A stretch of 64,000 bases of DNA from NCBI RefSeq assembly GCF_002920635.1, contig NZ_PQSR01000021.1, forward strand, positions 36,139-100,138. Reading direction: 5' to 3'. Position numbers and translations under genes: made by a program. The stretch is from Streptomyces sp. Ru72 (lineage in GTDB: Bacteria; Actinomycetota; Actinomycetes; Streptomycetales; Streptomycetaceae). Below the pieces are notes generated by a model that had not been told where the DNA came from, searched no databases, and worked only from the letters and a program-made list of their open reading frames with translations. This document shows, in pieces, positions 27,588-35,047 of the stretch (within the stretch, counting starts at the first letter, position 1; each line of letters opens with the position of its first letter).

Positions 27588-28055
27588 ATGAGTGAATGGT
27601 CGCCGGAGGTGCTTGAGGTCTTGGAGGCTTCCGGGTGGACGACGGGCAGGCGGGTCGACACGACTGGCTGGCGGTCCATGTTCGAAGGGGTCGGCATCGT
27701 CATGCACGATGCTGCTGAGACGTTCCTCCAGGAGTTCGGGGGGCTGACCGTGAGCATCGGTGGCCCGGGAATCAGCTGCGCCCGCGAACCATTCGCACTG
27801 GACCCGGAGCTGGCTTGGGGAGAGGATGACCGGTTCTCCGAGTGGAGCGACTCCTTGGGAAGGCGTCTCTTCCCGCTCGGCGAGCTCGATCACGGCCGAT
27901 TCTTTCTCGGCATCGATGAGGGCAGTGAGATCTGCCTTGTCGAGACCTGGGCCGCCAGCTTCGGGCCAATGCCGCACGCCCTCGAAAATCTGATCCTCGG
28001 CGTGAGGCCCCGCAGGATCGATGACGACCACAGGCAGGCTGACCAGGCCCGCTGA
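27588..28055 (+). CDS. SUKH-3 domain protein (putative immunity protein)
   Basis: 155 aa. It opens WSPEVLEVLEASGWTTGRRV and has AAETFLQEFGGLTV and FPLGELDHGRFFLGIDEGSE, the hallmarks of the SUKH-3 immunity family (PF14433), whose members neutralise secreted toxins of bacterial competition. The start is ATG 27588; a GGGAG lies somewhat far upstream, and the 70-residue extension in the same frame shows no homology. It sits 214 bases after the P-loop gene, and its stop lies next to ISL3 debris, so a toxin partner may have been lost by rearrangement. Confidence 0.82.
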   Translation: MSEWSPEVLEVLEASGWTTGRRVDTTGWRSMFEGVGIVMHDAAETFLQEFGGLTVSIGGPGISCAREPFALDPELAWGEDDRFSEWSDSLGRRLFPLGELDHGRFFLGIDEGSEICLVETWAASFGPMPHALENLILGVRPRRIDDDHRQADQAR

Positions 28056-28160
28056 CACGGTTGCTCGGCGAGCAGGACGCGCTTGCGGAGGAGTTCCAAT
28101 CCCGCGCGAACATCTGGCGCTTGAGCATCTTGACCCGGTTGACATGAGGCCCGCGCAGCA
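28056..28160 (-). mobile_element. ISL3-like transposase C-terminal scrap, frameshifted
   Basis: The minus strand reads VNRVKMLKRQMFAR, then in the next frame AGLELLRKRVLLAEQ, the common C-terminal motif of actinomycete ISL3-type transposases. One indel separates the two frames. The scrap ends against the SUKH-3 gene. Confidence 0.65.
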
Positions 28161-28304
28161 TCTACCGCAACCTTCAGCGCAACATCAAGCGCAACAGATG
28201 CCGCAGCCGCTGGGGACCTCGCCGTCCCGGTCCTCCCGCAGCACGTCAGCGCGGTTCTGGGTGCGTGCGACCCGATGAGGAAGAAGGTGGCGAGCCCTCT
28301 GGGG

Positions 28305-28500
28305 CTGAGTTCGCTACGCTGCGCCTACTGTTGCGCGACCCGGCGAAGAGTGCCCGGCCTTCGAGGTGGTCCGGGCCCAGGCCGTGCTTGAGTTCGCGGT
28401 AGTCCTGCTCGATGCGCCAGCGGATCTCTGCCAGGCGGACGAGGTCCGCGACCGGGGTGTCCTCGGGCAGGTCGGACAGCCAGAACCGGGTTGCTCCGGG
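28305..28500 (-). mobile_element. IS701-type transposase fragment
   Basis: The minus strand encodes TRFWLSDLPEDTPVADLVRL, then AEIRWRIEQDYRELKHGLG and DHLEGR, a conserved stretch around the last catalytic Glu (WRIEQDYRELK) of IS701/IS4-like transposases. Both ends are cut. It directly abuts the plus-strand IS5 half that begins at about 28500. Confidence 0.75.
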
Positions 28501-28707
28501 TGAGGGCCTGGCGCCGACTGCGGGACGGGCCTGATGCGGGCGTCTGGCCATGGCTGCACACGGCCCTGCTCACCGAGTTGCGCCGCGCTGATCTGCTGGC
28601 CCTAGACGACTGCGCCGTGGACGGATCGCACGTCAGGGCCCTCAAAGGGGGGATCACGTCTGCCCTTCGCCCGTCGACCGCTCTCGGCCCGGCTCCAAGC
28701 ACCACCT
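28500..28707 (+). mobile_element. N-terminal half of an IS5-family transposase (left of the IS110 insertion)
   Basis: The plus strand reads RAWRRLRDGPDAGVWPWLH, TALLTELRRADLLALDDCA and the first catalytic Asp in VDGSHVRALKGG. After one indel in the run of G it continues DHVCPSPVDRSRPGSKHH. The IS5 homology stops at CACCACCT (28700-28707). The matching second half resumes at 29899. Confidence 0.8.
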
Positions 28708-29898
28708 AATGGGGAGTTACGAGGCTGGTGAAGCCTGAAGCACCCCCGGGACCGGAGCCCTTTGATCAGACGGGTTCGCCAGCCTCGTGTCGTGGCGGCG
28801 GCGCGAACGCGATCGAGTCGAGGATGTTCGTGGTCTGAGCCGCTCGCGAGGAACACCTCCCAGATCACCGGGAGCCTTCAAGCTCCGGAAAAGACTGAGG
28901 ACCTCGCGGGTAGCTGGAGTCACGAACGGCTAATCGGATGCTGGGCCGTCAGAGCCCTTCCATTAGGGAGTCGCGTGCCTCCACGGCTGTGACCAGCAAG
29001 CGAGAGGTGCAATCGGAGGAAGGACGCGAGACAACCCCATGAAGATCTTCTGCGGTATCGACGGGGCCAGCGACCACCACGACATCGCCCTCATCGATGC
29101 CGACGGCACGCTGGTGGCCCGGGCCAGGATCGCTGACGACGCCACCGGCCTTCAACAACTGCTGGATCTTCTGGCCGAACACGGGGACACCCCCGAAACC
29201 CGCATACCAGCCGCCATCGAGACGTCCCGAGGATTGGTGGTGGCCTGCCTGCGAGCCACCGGCCGCCCCGTCTATGCGATCAACCCGATGGCAGCGTCCC
29301 GATACCGTGAACGCCACACCATCGCACGCAAGAAGTCAGACCACCTCGATGCCATGGTCCTCGCCAACATTTTGCGCACCGACGCCGCGGCACACCGGAC
29401 GCTGCCTGCCGACACCGAACTCGCCCAGGCCATCGCCGTCTTGGCACGCGCCCAGCAGGACGCGGTCTGGGATCGCACACAGGCTGCCAACAAACTGCGG
29501 TCCCACCTGCGCGAATACTTCCCCGGCTATCTCGCCGTCGTCCAGCCGCTGCTCGGTGGCCTATGCTCATCCGTCGCCCGCGCGCTGCTGGCAGCCGCCC
29601 CCACCCCGGCCCGAGCGGCCCGACTGACCAAGACCCAGCTGCGGGCCGCACTGAAGAAGCCGGACGCCAACGCAGGATCGAGGCCGACCAGCGCGGACGA
29701 GCTCGCCGAAGCCGCAGTGGCGGCTTTTGAGGCACACCCGGACGCCGACGTCATCACCAGCTTTCCAGGACTTGGCTCCCTCACCGGCGCCCGTGTGCTC
29801 GCCGAGATCGGAGACGACCGATCCCGCTTTGCCGACGCCCGGGCCCTCAAGTCCTACGCCGGAGCCGCACCGGTGACCCGGGCATCCGGCAAGGATGT
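28708..29898 (+). mobile_element. IS110-family element nested in the IS5 transposase gene
   Basis: A 1191-base insert separates two collinear halves of one IS5 transposase gene. The left half ends ...CACCACCT and the right half begins CTGATCACC..., so the ancestral site CACCACCTGATC is restored if one CT is counted once. A shared core dinucleotide is what IS110-family DEDD recombinases leave (the CT core of IS621 is published). The insert holds a 331-base leader and the recombinase gene. It is shorter than typical IS110 elements and the recombinase lacks its C-terminal tail, so an internal deletion next to the right end is likely. Confidence 0.8.
28719..28788 (+). ncRNA. Candidate bridge-RNA stem-loop in the IS110 leader
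   Basis: ACGAGGCTGGTGAA (28719-28732) pairs along 14 bases, with one G-U wobble as RNA, with TTCGCCAGCCTCGT (28775-28788), enclosing an internal loop of about 42 bases. A second hairpin, GGAGC-CTTCAA-GCTCC, lies at 28871-28886. The leader is long, non-coding and 5' of the recombinase, where IS110-group elements encode the bridge RNA that pairs with target and donor DNA (published for IS621). Expression and pairing loops are inferred, not shown. Confidence 0.45.
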
Positions 29899-29902
29899 CT
29901 GA
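29039..29902 (+). CDS. IS110 family transposase (DEDD recombinase), C-terminally shortened
   Basis: 287 aa. The RuvC-like domain carries the DEDD acidic residues in IFCGIDGASDHHDIALID, the Glu of PAAIETSRG and the pair in ARKKSDHLDAMV. A helical segment follows, and then the start of the Tnp domain with FPGLGSLTGARVLAEIGD and YAGAAPVTRASGK, whose Ser is the likely second catalytic residue. Usual members run to about 330-400 aa; this one ends a few residues later at a TGA made from the insertion junction (T from the CT core plus GA from IS5). Whether it still works is doubtful. ATG 29039 follows a GGAGGAAGGACG region at some distance. Confidence 0.85.
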   Translation: MKIFCGIDGASDHHDIALIDADGTLVARARIADDATGLQQLLDLLAEHGDTPETRIPAAIETSRGLVVACLRATGRPVYAINPMAASRYRERHTIARKKSDHLDAMVLANILRTDAAAHRTLPADTELAQAIAVLARAQQDAVWDRTQAANKLRSHLREYFPGYLAVVQPLLGGLCSSVARALLAAAPTPARAARLTKTQLRAALKKPDANAGSRPTSADELAEAAVAAFEAHPDADVITSFPGLGSLTGARVLAEIGDDRSRFADARALKSYAGAAPVTRASGKDV

Positions 29903-30299
29903 TCACCGACGGACACGGAACCCCGCTTGCCGTCACTCTCACCGGCGGCAACCGACACGACGTCACCCAGTTCCTGCCACGGCTGGACGCCGTCCCGCCC
30001 ATCCGGGGACGGCGCGGACGCCCCCGTCGCAAGCCTCGCTGCCTCTACGCTGACCGAGGCTACGACTTCGACAAGTACCGCCGTCTGCTGTGGAAGCGCG
30101 GCATCAAGCCCGTGATCGCCCGCCGCGGCATCGCACACGGGGCCGGTCTTGGCGAAGTGCGTTGGGTGGTCGAGCGTGCCTTCGCCTGGCTGCACCAGTT
30201 CAGGCGACTACGTACCCGCTACGAGTGCCGGGCCGACCTCCACCAGGGCCTGCTCGAGCTCGCCTGCTCGATCATCTGCTTCCGACGACTTTGTAGATC
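29899..30299 (+). mobile_element. C-terminal half of the IS5-family transposase (right of the IS110 insertion)
   Basis: The frame runs LITDGHGTPLAVTLTGGNRH, CLYADRGYDFDKYRRLLWK, GEVRWVVERAFAWLHQFRR and ELACSIICFRRL, the C-terminal half of IS5 transposases with the second Asp (YADRGYD) and the catalytic Glu (VVERAF). It continues the fragment at 28500-28707, since GSKHH joins LITDGHG. The open frame continues to 30405 but homology ends at about 30290. Confidence 0.85.
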
Positions 30300-30418
30300 A
30301 TGTGAAACGATCAGTTACGTGAAGTGCGGTCGCGAGGGAGTCCAGCTCTGTCTTCACACACCGACGTTGCACTCCCTCGTCTCATGCGGGCAGACGATCT
30401 TCTGAAGAAATCGATCAC

Positions 30419-31069
30419 TCACGTGGTCGAGCGCCTGCGAGCCAGTTCCCTTTCCCCCTCGGGCAGCGCGTCAGCGACCAGCAGCCGTGGCAGTAGGTCC
30501 GGCTCGAGTGTCATCGCGCGGAAGACGAGCGCGACGGTCACGTCGTGGTCGGGCCGGTACACGATCTCGACGGGGTCGGAAGCCCGGATGTCTCCCGGCT
30601 CGATCACGCGCAGATAGGCGCCCGGCACCGCGGCCTGGGTAAACCGCTTGATCCAACCCTCTCGCTCCAGCCATCCCTGGAACGTCGCACATGGGATCCT
30701 CGCGCACGACACCTCCAGGACCACATCCGGCCCGATGCGCCAACGCTCCCCGATCAGTGCGCCGTTGACATCGAGGCCGAGGGTCGTGAGGTTCTCCCCG
30801 AAGACGCCGTTGGCAAGCGGCCTCCCCAGCTCGGCCTCCCACTCGTCGAGATCCTCGCGGCCATAGGCGTAGACAGCCTGATCGGAACCGCCATGGTGCT
30901 TCACGTCGTAGACGCGGTCGCCTACGAGACCGACCTCGCCGGTGCCCTTGGGACCGGGGGCGATGACGGCGACCGGACCATCAACAGGCCGCTTGTCGAT
31001 GCCTGTCGCGCTGAGGCCCTTCCAAGGGTTGGGTCGAGGCTTGCCGACATTGACGGAGAGCAGCTTCAT
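30419..31069 (-). CDS. MOSC domain-containing protein (YiiM-like)
   Basis: 216 aa. The MOSC fold shows KLLSVNVGKPRPNPWKG, GLVGDRVYDVKHHGGSDQAV, the conserved NGVFGENLTTLGLDVN and the cysteine-bearing segment VSCARIPCATFQGWL. MOSC proteins bind molybdenum cofactor or act in N-hydroxylated compound reduction and metal-sulfur transfer; YiiM-type members protect against base analogues. I chose ATG 31069, where KLLSVNVG begins; the frame is open to 31120. No ribosome site is seen, so it may be leaderless. Confidence 0.88.
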   Translation of the reverse strand: MKLLSVNVGKPRPNPWKGLSATGIDKRPVDGPVAVIAPGPKGTGEVGLVGDRVYDVKHHGGSDQAVYAYGREDLDEWEAELGRPLANGVFGENLTTLGLDVNGALIGERWRIGPDVVLEVSCARIPCATFQGWLEREGWIKRFTQAAVPGAYLRVIEPGDIRASDPVEIVYRPDHDVTVALVFRAMTLEPDLLPRLLVADALPEGERELARRRSTT

Positions 31070-31203
31070 GCGCGCGACGGTACGGACCTCTGCACGCGGG
31101 GGCCACTCATTTTCTGCCACCCCCTGGAATCGATCATCTAGTACTCCAGTGTGGCTTCGTGATCGCGGCGATGGTGTCAGAGGCGCCCCTTACTGTGACG
31201 GGC

Positions 31204-31556
31204 ATGGGCTATGACGTGCACATCACCAGGCGTACGCCGTGGTGGGAGGATGAGGGCGAGCAGATCACGACGCAGGAGTGGGCGGCGGTGGTCGCTGCCG
31301 ACCCGGAACTGGAGATGGTTCAGGTGGCCCGGGTTTCCCCGCGAGGCCAGGACGCGGTGTTGGAATACCGGCATGAGTGGCTGGCCCAGATGGTCACCAC
31401 CCAGAACGGGACCCTCACGGCGCCTGGTTGGACTGGGGAGAGGGGCAGATCGTGGTGAAGCACCCGGATGAACTTCTTCTCAAGACGATGCGGGAGATAG
31501 CCGGGGCGCTGGGGGCGCGCGTCCAGGGCGACGACTGTGAGTACTACGACGAGTAA
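31204..31556 (+). pseudogene. Small conserved actinomycete protein of unknown function, single frameshift
   Basis: ATG 31204 opens YDVHITRRTPWWEDEGEQI and continues to QMVTTQNGTLTA. The frame then runs off, while the +2 frame takes over with WLDWGEGQIVVKHPDELLL and TMREIAGALGARVQGDD, ending EYYDE at TAA 31554-31556. The second part matches the usual C-terminus of this family (a DDxEYD-like tail), so one base was gained or lost at about 31425. With the indel undone the protein would be about 117 aa. A sequencing error is the main alternative to a real mutation. Confidence 0.65.
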
Positions 31557-31934
31557 ACGCTGTCCGCCCGCAGCAGGAACGGCCACCGCGTGATGCGTAC
31601 CTGGGCACTGGAGACCCCCAGCGCTACTTCCTCATCTACGGCACACAAGTCCCCGGTAACCATCCTTCTCCGGACTGCGAGGGGTGGAAGGCGGCGGAGA
31701 GTAGATGGCGGATCTCCGGGACGGTCGGTGTTACGGGCTCGAGGCTGTGGAGACGTCCTGGGTACGGTCGTGGACGTGAACGTGTAGACCGGCCGGCAGA
31801 AACAGCCGTGTCGCGCCACGCAGTTGCTGCAGCAGCCGGGCCCCGGTTCCGCAACCCGGGCCGCCAGGAAGGAGCGGGCACACTCGTCCCCGCTCTGTCT
31901 GTTTCCTGTGGTTGCTGATGTAGCGTCAGCGCTC

Positions 31935-33227
31935 ATGAACAGAATCATGTACGGGACAAACCCCCGGTGGATCGGGGCGGTCGGCGCGTTTCTGGCCCTG
32001 CTGCTCTCGGCGGTCACCCTCTCCGTGGCTCATCCGGCGGCGGCCGCCTCCGTCCTGGCCCCGATCGACCCCAGCGGGTTCACGATGCGGGCGGGAGACT
32101 TCACGAACCGCGGCGCCGCGATCCAGCAGATCGAGGCGTCGGGGAGCGTCTCCGTGCGCACCTCGCCCGACCAGGTGCTCGCCGACGGCGGTCACGCCGG
32201 TCGGGCGGCACTGTGCCACGACACCAACCTCGACGGCTCACTGAAGTACGACGGTTTCTGCTGGGACCAGGCCGACGACACCTCCGCCGTCTGGACGCCC
32301 CAGGGACTGACCGGTTCGCACGACGCCCAGCCGAGCGGCACCTGGAACGGGCACTATCTCTACATCGCCTCCTGGCACTACACCGACAACGACTATGCGC
32401 GGATCACCATCGCTGAGTCGACCGGCACCTCGGTCACCTACCAGCACGTGTTGCTGGTCGACCCGTACTCCACCGGCAGCGGCCACACCTTCCGCCCGGT
32501 GGGCGGGGCCGGCGACCGGTCCGGGATGGACGTGCTGAGCGGCCATGCGGACGGTGTCACCTGGTACGGCAACAAGCTCTTCGTCGCCACCGGGCACCAG
32601 ATGCAGGTCTACGACCTGCGGCACCTGTGGAAGATGAGCGACACCTCCACCGACCAGGTCGGCATCCTGGGCAACGGCAAGTCCTCGGCCCGCTACCACA
32701 ACTGGGCGCTGCCCATGGTCGGCATCTACTTCACCGGCAACACGGGTGACCCCTGCGACGCCACGCGGCCGTGCCTGACCTCGCTCAGCCTGGACCGCAC
32801 ATCTTCACCGGACGCCCTGGTCACCTCGCAGATCGCCACCAAGGGCGGTGGGCCGCTGATCCGTTGGCCGCTGAACGCGAGCACGGCGCTCCCGGACACC
32901 GACACCGCGAACGACTACACCGGGACCGTCACGGCCATCGGTGCCTACACCGTGCCGATCTGGAAGGTGCAGGGAGCCGCCACGGACGGCACCTATTACT
33001 ACTTCAGCGGAGAGTGCCCCGAGACGGCGGGCACCACCGACTCCGACGTGCCGTACTGCATCCACCGGGCGCTGCCGGGCGCCGCGCCGCACGTCCTCAC
33101 CCATGCCCCGCCGCTGACCCAGAACCTCTCCTACGCCCCGTCGTCCGGACGCCTGTGGGGGCTCAACGAGCGGGAGAACACCACCACCGGGAAGCGAGTG
33201 GTCTTCTCCCTGGTACCACCCGCCTGA
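31935..33227 (+). CDS. Secreted protein of unknown function
   Basis: 430 aa. A Sec signal peptide is clear: charged start, hydrophobic AVGAFLALLLSAVTLSVA, and a probable AAA-AS cleavage at about residue 38. The mature part contains repeated strand-rich motifs (WNGHYLYIASWHYTDND, WYGNKLFVATGHQMQVYDL, GTYYYFSGECPET, LWGLNERENT) suggestive of a beta-propeller, and four to six cysteines that may pair outside the cell. No catalytic motif is recognised. The start ATG 31935 is chosen by the signal peptide. Flanking genes are debris, so context gives no function. Confidence 0.75.
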   Translation: MNRIMYGTNPRWIGAVGAFLALLLSAVTLSVAHPAAAASVLAPIDPSGFTMRAGDFTNRGAAIQQIEASGSVSVRTSPDQVLADGGHAGRAALCHDTNLDGSLKYDGFCWDQADDTSAVWTPQGLTGSHDAQPSGTWNGHYLYIASWHYTDNDYARITIAESTGTSVTYQHVLLVDPYSTGSGHTFRPVGGAGDRSGMDVLSGHADGVTWYGNKLFVATGHQMQVYDLRHLWKMSDTSTDQVGILGNGKSSARYHNWALPMVGIYFTGNTGDPCDATRPCLTSLSLDRTSSPDALVTSQIATKGGGPLIRWPLNASTALPDTDTANDYTGTVTAIGAYTVPIWKVQGAATDGTYYYFSGECPETAGTTDSDVPYCIHRALPGAAPHVLTHAPPLTQNLSYAPSSGRLWGLNERENTTTGKRVVFSLVPPA

Positions 33228-33268
33228 GGACAGCCGGGTACACCCCCGTCGAGCACACGAAGGCGGAT

Positions 33269-33456
33269 TCCCCCTGGTCGCGCTGGCCGAGGGCAAGGAG
33301 CATGGCCACCGTGCCGGCCCACCACGGCTCCGTGGCCACTCGCTCGGCGCCCACGCCCTGACCGCGACACAGAGGGTGGTCAACGGCCTGCTGATGATGC
33401 GCGAGACCCGCAAGGTCGCGGCTGCTCCGGCAACACCCGCCCCGCAGCCCGCCTAG
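33269..33456 (+). pseudogene. Coding-like tail fragment, unassigned
   Basis: One plus frame with strong GC third positions reads FPLVALAEGKEHGHRAG, then HALTATQRVVNGLLMMRET and an Ala/Pro-rich end, stopping at TAG 33454-33456. No start or domain is visible. It is probably the 3' end of a gene lost through the neighbouring IS events. Confidence 0.3.
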
Positions 33457-33526
33457 GGCGCGGATCGGGTCGTGATCAATCCGTGGGTTCCCCCGTTCCA
33501 GGCCCTGGCCCGGTAAGCCGTCGTGC

Positions 33527-33852
33527 GTGACGCGCGCGCAACTGACGGACGAAGAATGCGAGTTCATCGAGCCGCACCTGCCGATCAGGGAGTACGGCCC
33601 GCACCCCAAGACCCTGCGGCAGCAGTTCGAGGGCGTGACCGGGCGGTTCCGGACCGGCGGGCAGTGGCGGGAGATACCGAGCGAGTTCGGCGTCTCAACC
33701 GCTTCCGCCAGTGGCGTGACGTCGGCGTGTTCGATGCCCTGCTGGAGGACCTGATCGCGGAGACGGCGAAGCGGGACGAGGCGGATCTGTCCCTGGTCGG
33801 CATCGACTCCACCACCGCACGCGCCCACCACGACGCCGTCGGGATGTTCACG
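33527..33852 (+). mobile_element. IS5-family transposase N-terminal remnant
   Basis: GTG 33527 begins TRAQLTDEECEFIEPHLPI, with RFRTGGQWREIPSEFGV. After one indel at about 33695 it continues LNRFRQWRDVGVFDALLED and DEADLSLVGIDSTTARAHHD (first DDE Asp). Homology ends at VGMF, about 33852, where a hydrolase-like fragment begins. This is a distinct IS5 subgroup from the copy at 28-30 kb. Confidence 0.8.
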
Positions 33853-33983
33853 CCCGCGTACGGCAGGTCATCGACGAAGTACACCCCGAACTCGGGCGTA
33901 GCTCCGCCCGACCGGTGCGTATCGTGACGCACAGCCTGGGTGGCGTCATCGCCGTTGACATGGCCACCGCCACGGTACCCTGA
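33852..33983 (+). pseudogene. Nucleophile-elbow fragment of an alpha/beta hydrolase (lipase-like)
   Basis: The plus frame joined to the IS5 scrap reads VRQVIDEVHPELG, then VRIVTHSLGGVIAVDMATA and stops at TGA. THSLGGV is a complete GxSxG-type elbow (T in the first position) of serine esterases. No start or catalytic Asp/His parts remain. The junction with the transposase suggests an IS-mediated deletion. Confidence 0.6.
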
Positions 33984-34089
33984 GCGGTCCCGCCGGTGCG
34001 GGGCAAGGGCGGCCGGCCCCGGTGCCGCCCGGGCGTCGTTCCCGGTGACATACGATCAGGCTCCCTTCGAGCGAGAGGGTGGTTTGTTC

Positions 34090-34848
34090 ATGCCCGTGCC
34101 GAGCCTGCTCGCGGTTTTCGCTCATCCGGACGACGAGTCGTTGTCGGCCGGGGGAGTGCTCGCCCGCCACGCAGCTGCGGGGGCGCGGACCGCTGTCGTC
34201 ACGGCCACCTGGGCCGCGGACACCCCGCGGGCTGCGGAGCTCGCCGAGGCACTGCGGATCCTCGGCGCCGGCACGCCACGGATGCTCGGCTACGCCGATG
34301 CACGTGTACCCGAGTCGGCCCCGGGCTGCGCGCGGTTCTGCGATGCGCCACTCGACGAGGTGGTGCGCCGGTTGGTGGCGCACGTCCGTGACTTCCGCCC
34401 GGACATCATGGTCACCCATGACGCATACGGCGGGCTGCCCGGTCACCCAGATCACGTGCACACCCACCGGGTGACCATGCTCGCAGCGCAAGCGGCTGGA
34501 CTTGGACAGCTCTACCCGGAGGCCGGTGCCCCCTGGCAGCCGCGTGCCCTCTACCTGGCCACGCACCCGCACTCGGCCGTGCCGGCGCTGAGAGACGTGA
34601 TCGGCGCGCGCAGGGCGGTGTACAGCGTTCGGGACGAACAGGTCACCGCAACTGTCGATGTCCGCTCTTGGCTGGAGAAGAAGATTGCCGCGGTGCTGGC
34701 GCATCGCTCCCAGGTGGAACGGGGAGCCCTGCCTGGGGTGATTGCCAGCCTTCCGCCGGATGCGCGGGAGCGGCTGTTCGCCACCGAGTGGTACATCCGT
34801 CACGCTCCCATGACTGCGGCACCGGCCCAGACGGAACTGACCGCCTGA
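34090..34848 (+). CDS. PIG-L/LmbE family deacetylase, second copy
   Basis: 252 aa zinc-dependent deacetylase. It has AVFAHPDDESLSAGGVLARH near the N-terminus and GLPGHPDHVHTHRVTM in the middle, the two metal motifs. A VRSWLEKKIAAVLAHRSQ helix matches the C-terminal part of GlcNAc-PI-type deacetylases. ATG 34090 is preceded by GGTGG. It differs from the 7268 copy in length and in the HDAYGG motif, so a different substrate is likely. Neighbours give no pathway. Confidence 0.87.
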   Translation: MPVPSLLAVFAHPDDESLSAGGVLARHAAAGARTAVVTATWAADTPRAAELAEALRILGAGTPRMLGYADARVPESAPGCARFCDAPLDEVVRRLVAHVRDFRPDIMVTHDAYGGLPGHPDHVHTHRVTMLAAQAAGLGQLYPEAGAPWQPRALYLATHPHSAVPALRDVIGARRAVYSVRDEQVTATVDVRSWLEKKIAAVLAHRSQVERGALPGVIASLPPDARERLFATEWYIRHAPMTAAPAQTELTA

Positions 34849-35047
34849 CCACGCGGATCATTCGTGAGGAAGGCGGCCACGCCTTGCCGGTGGCGGCGTC
34901 GCGTCCCTGGCAACCTCAGCGAAAGCAGATTGCCTCCATCTTGGTTTCCCTGGACGATCTGGGCGGGACGATGGGCCGGGCGGCGGCGGCGAACGCTGAC
35001 TGACGTACGGCTGGGCGCATCGTAGGCGCGCTGACGATGGGGGCGGA

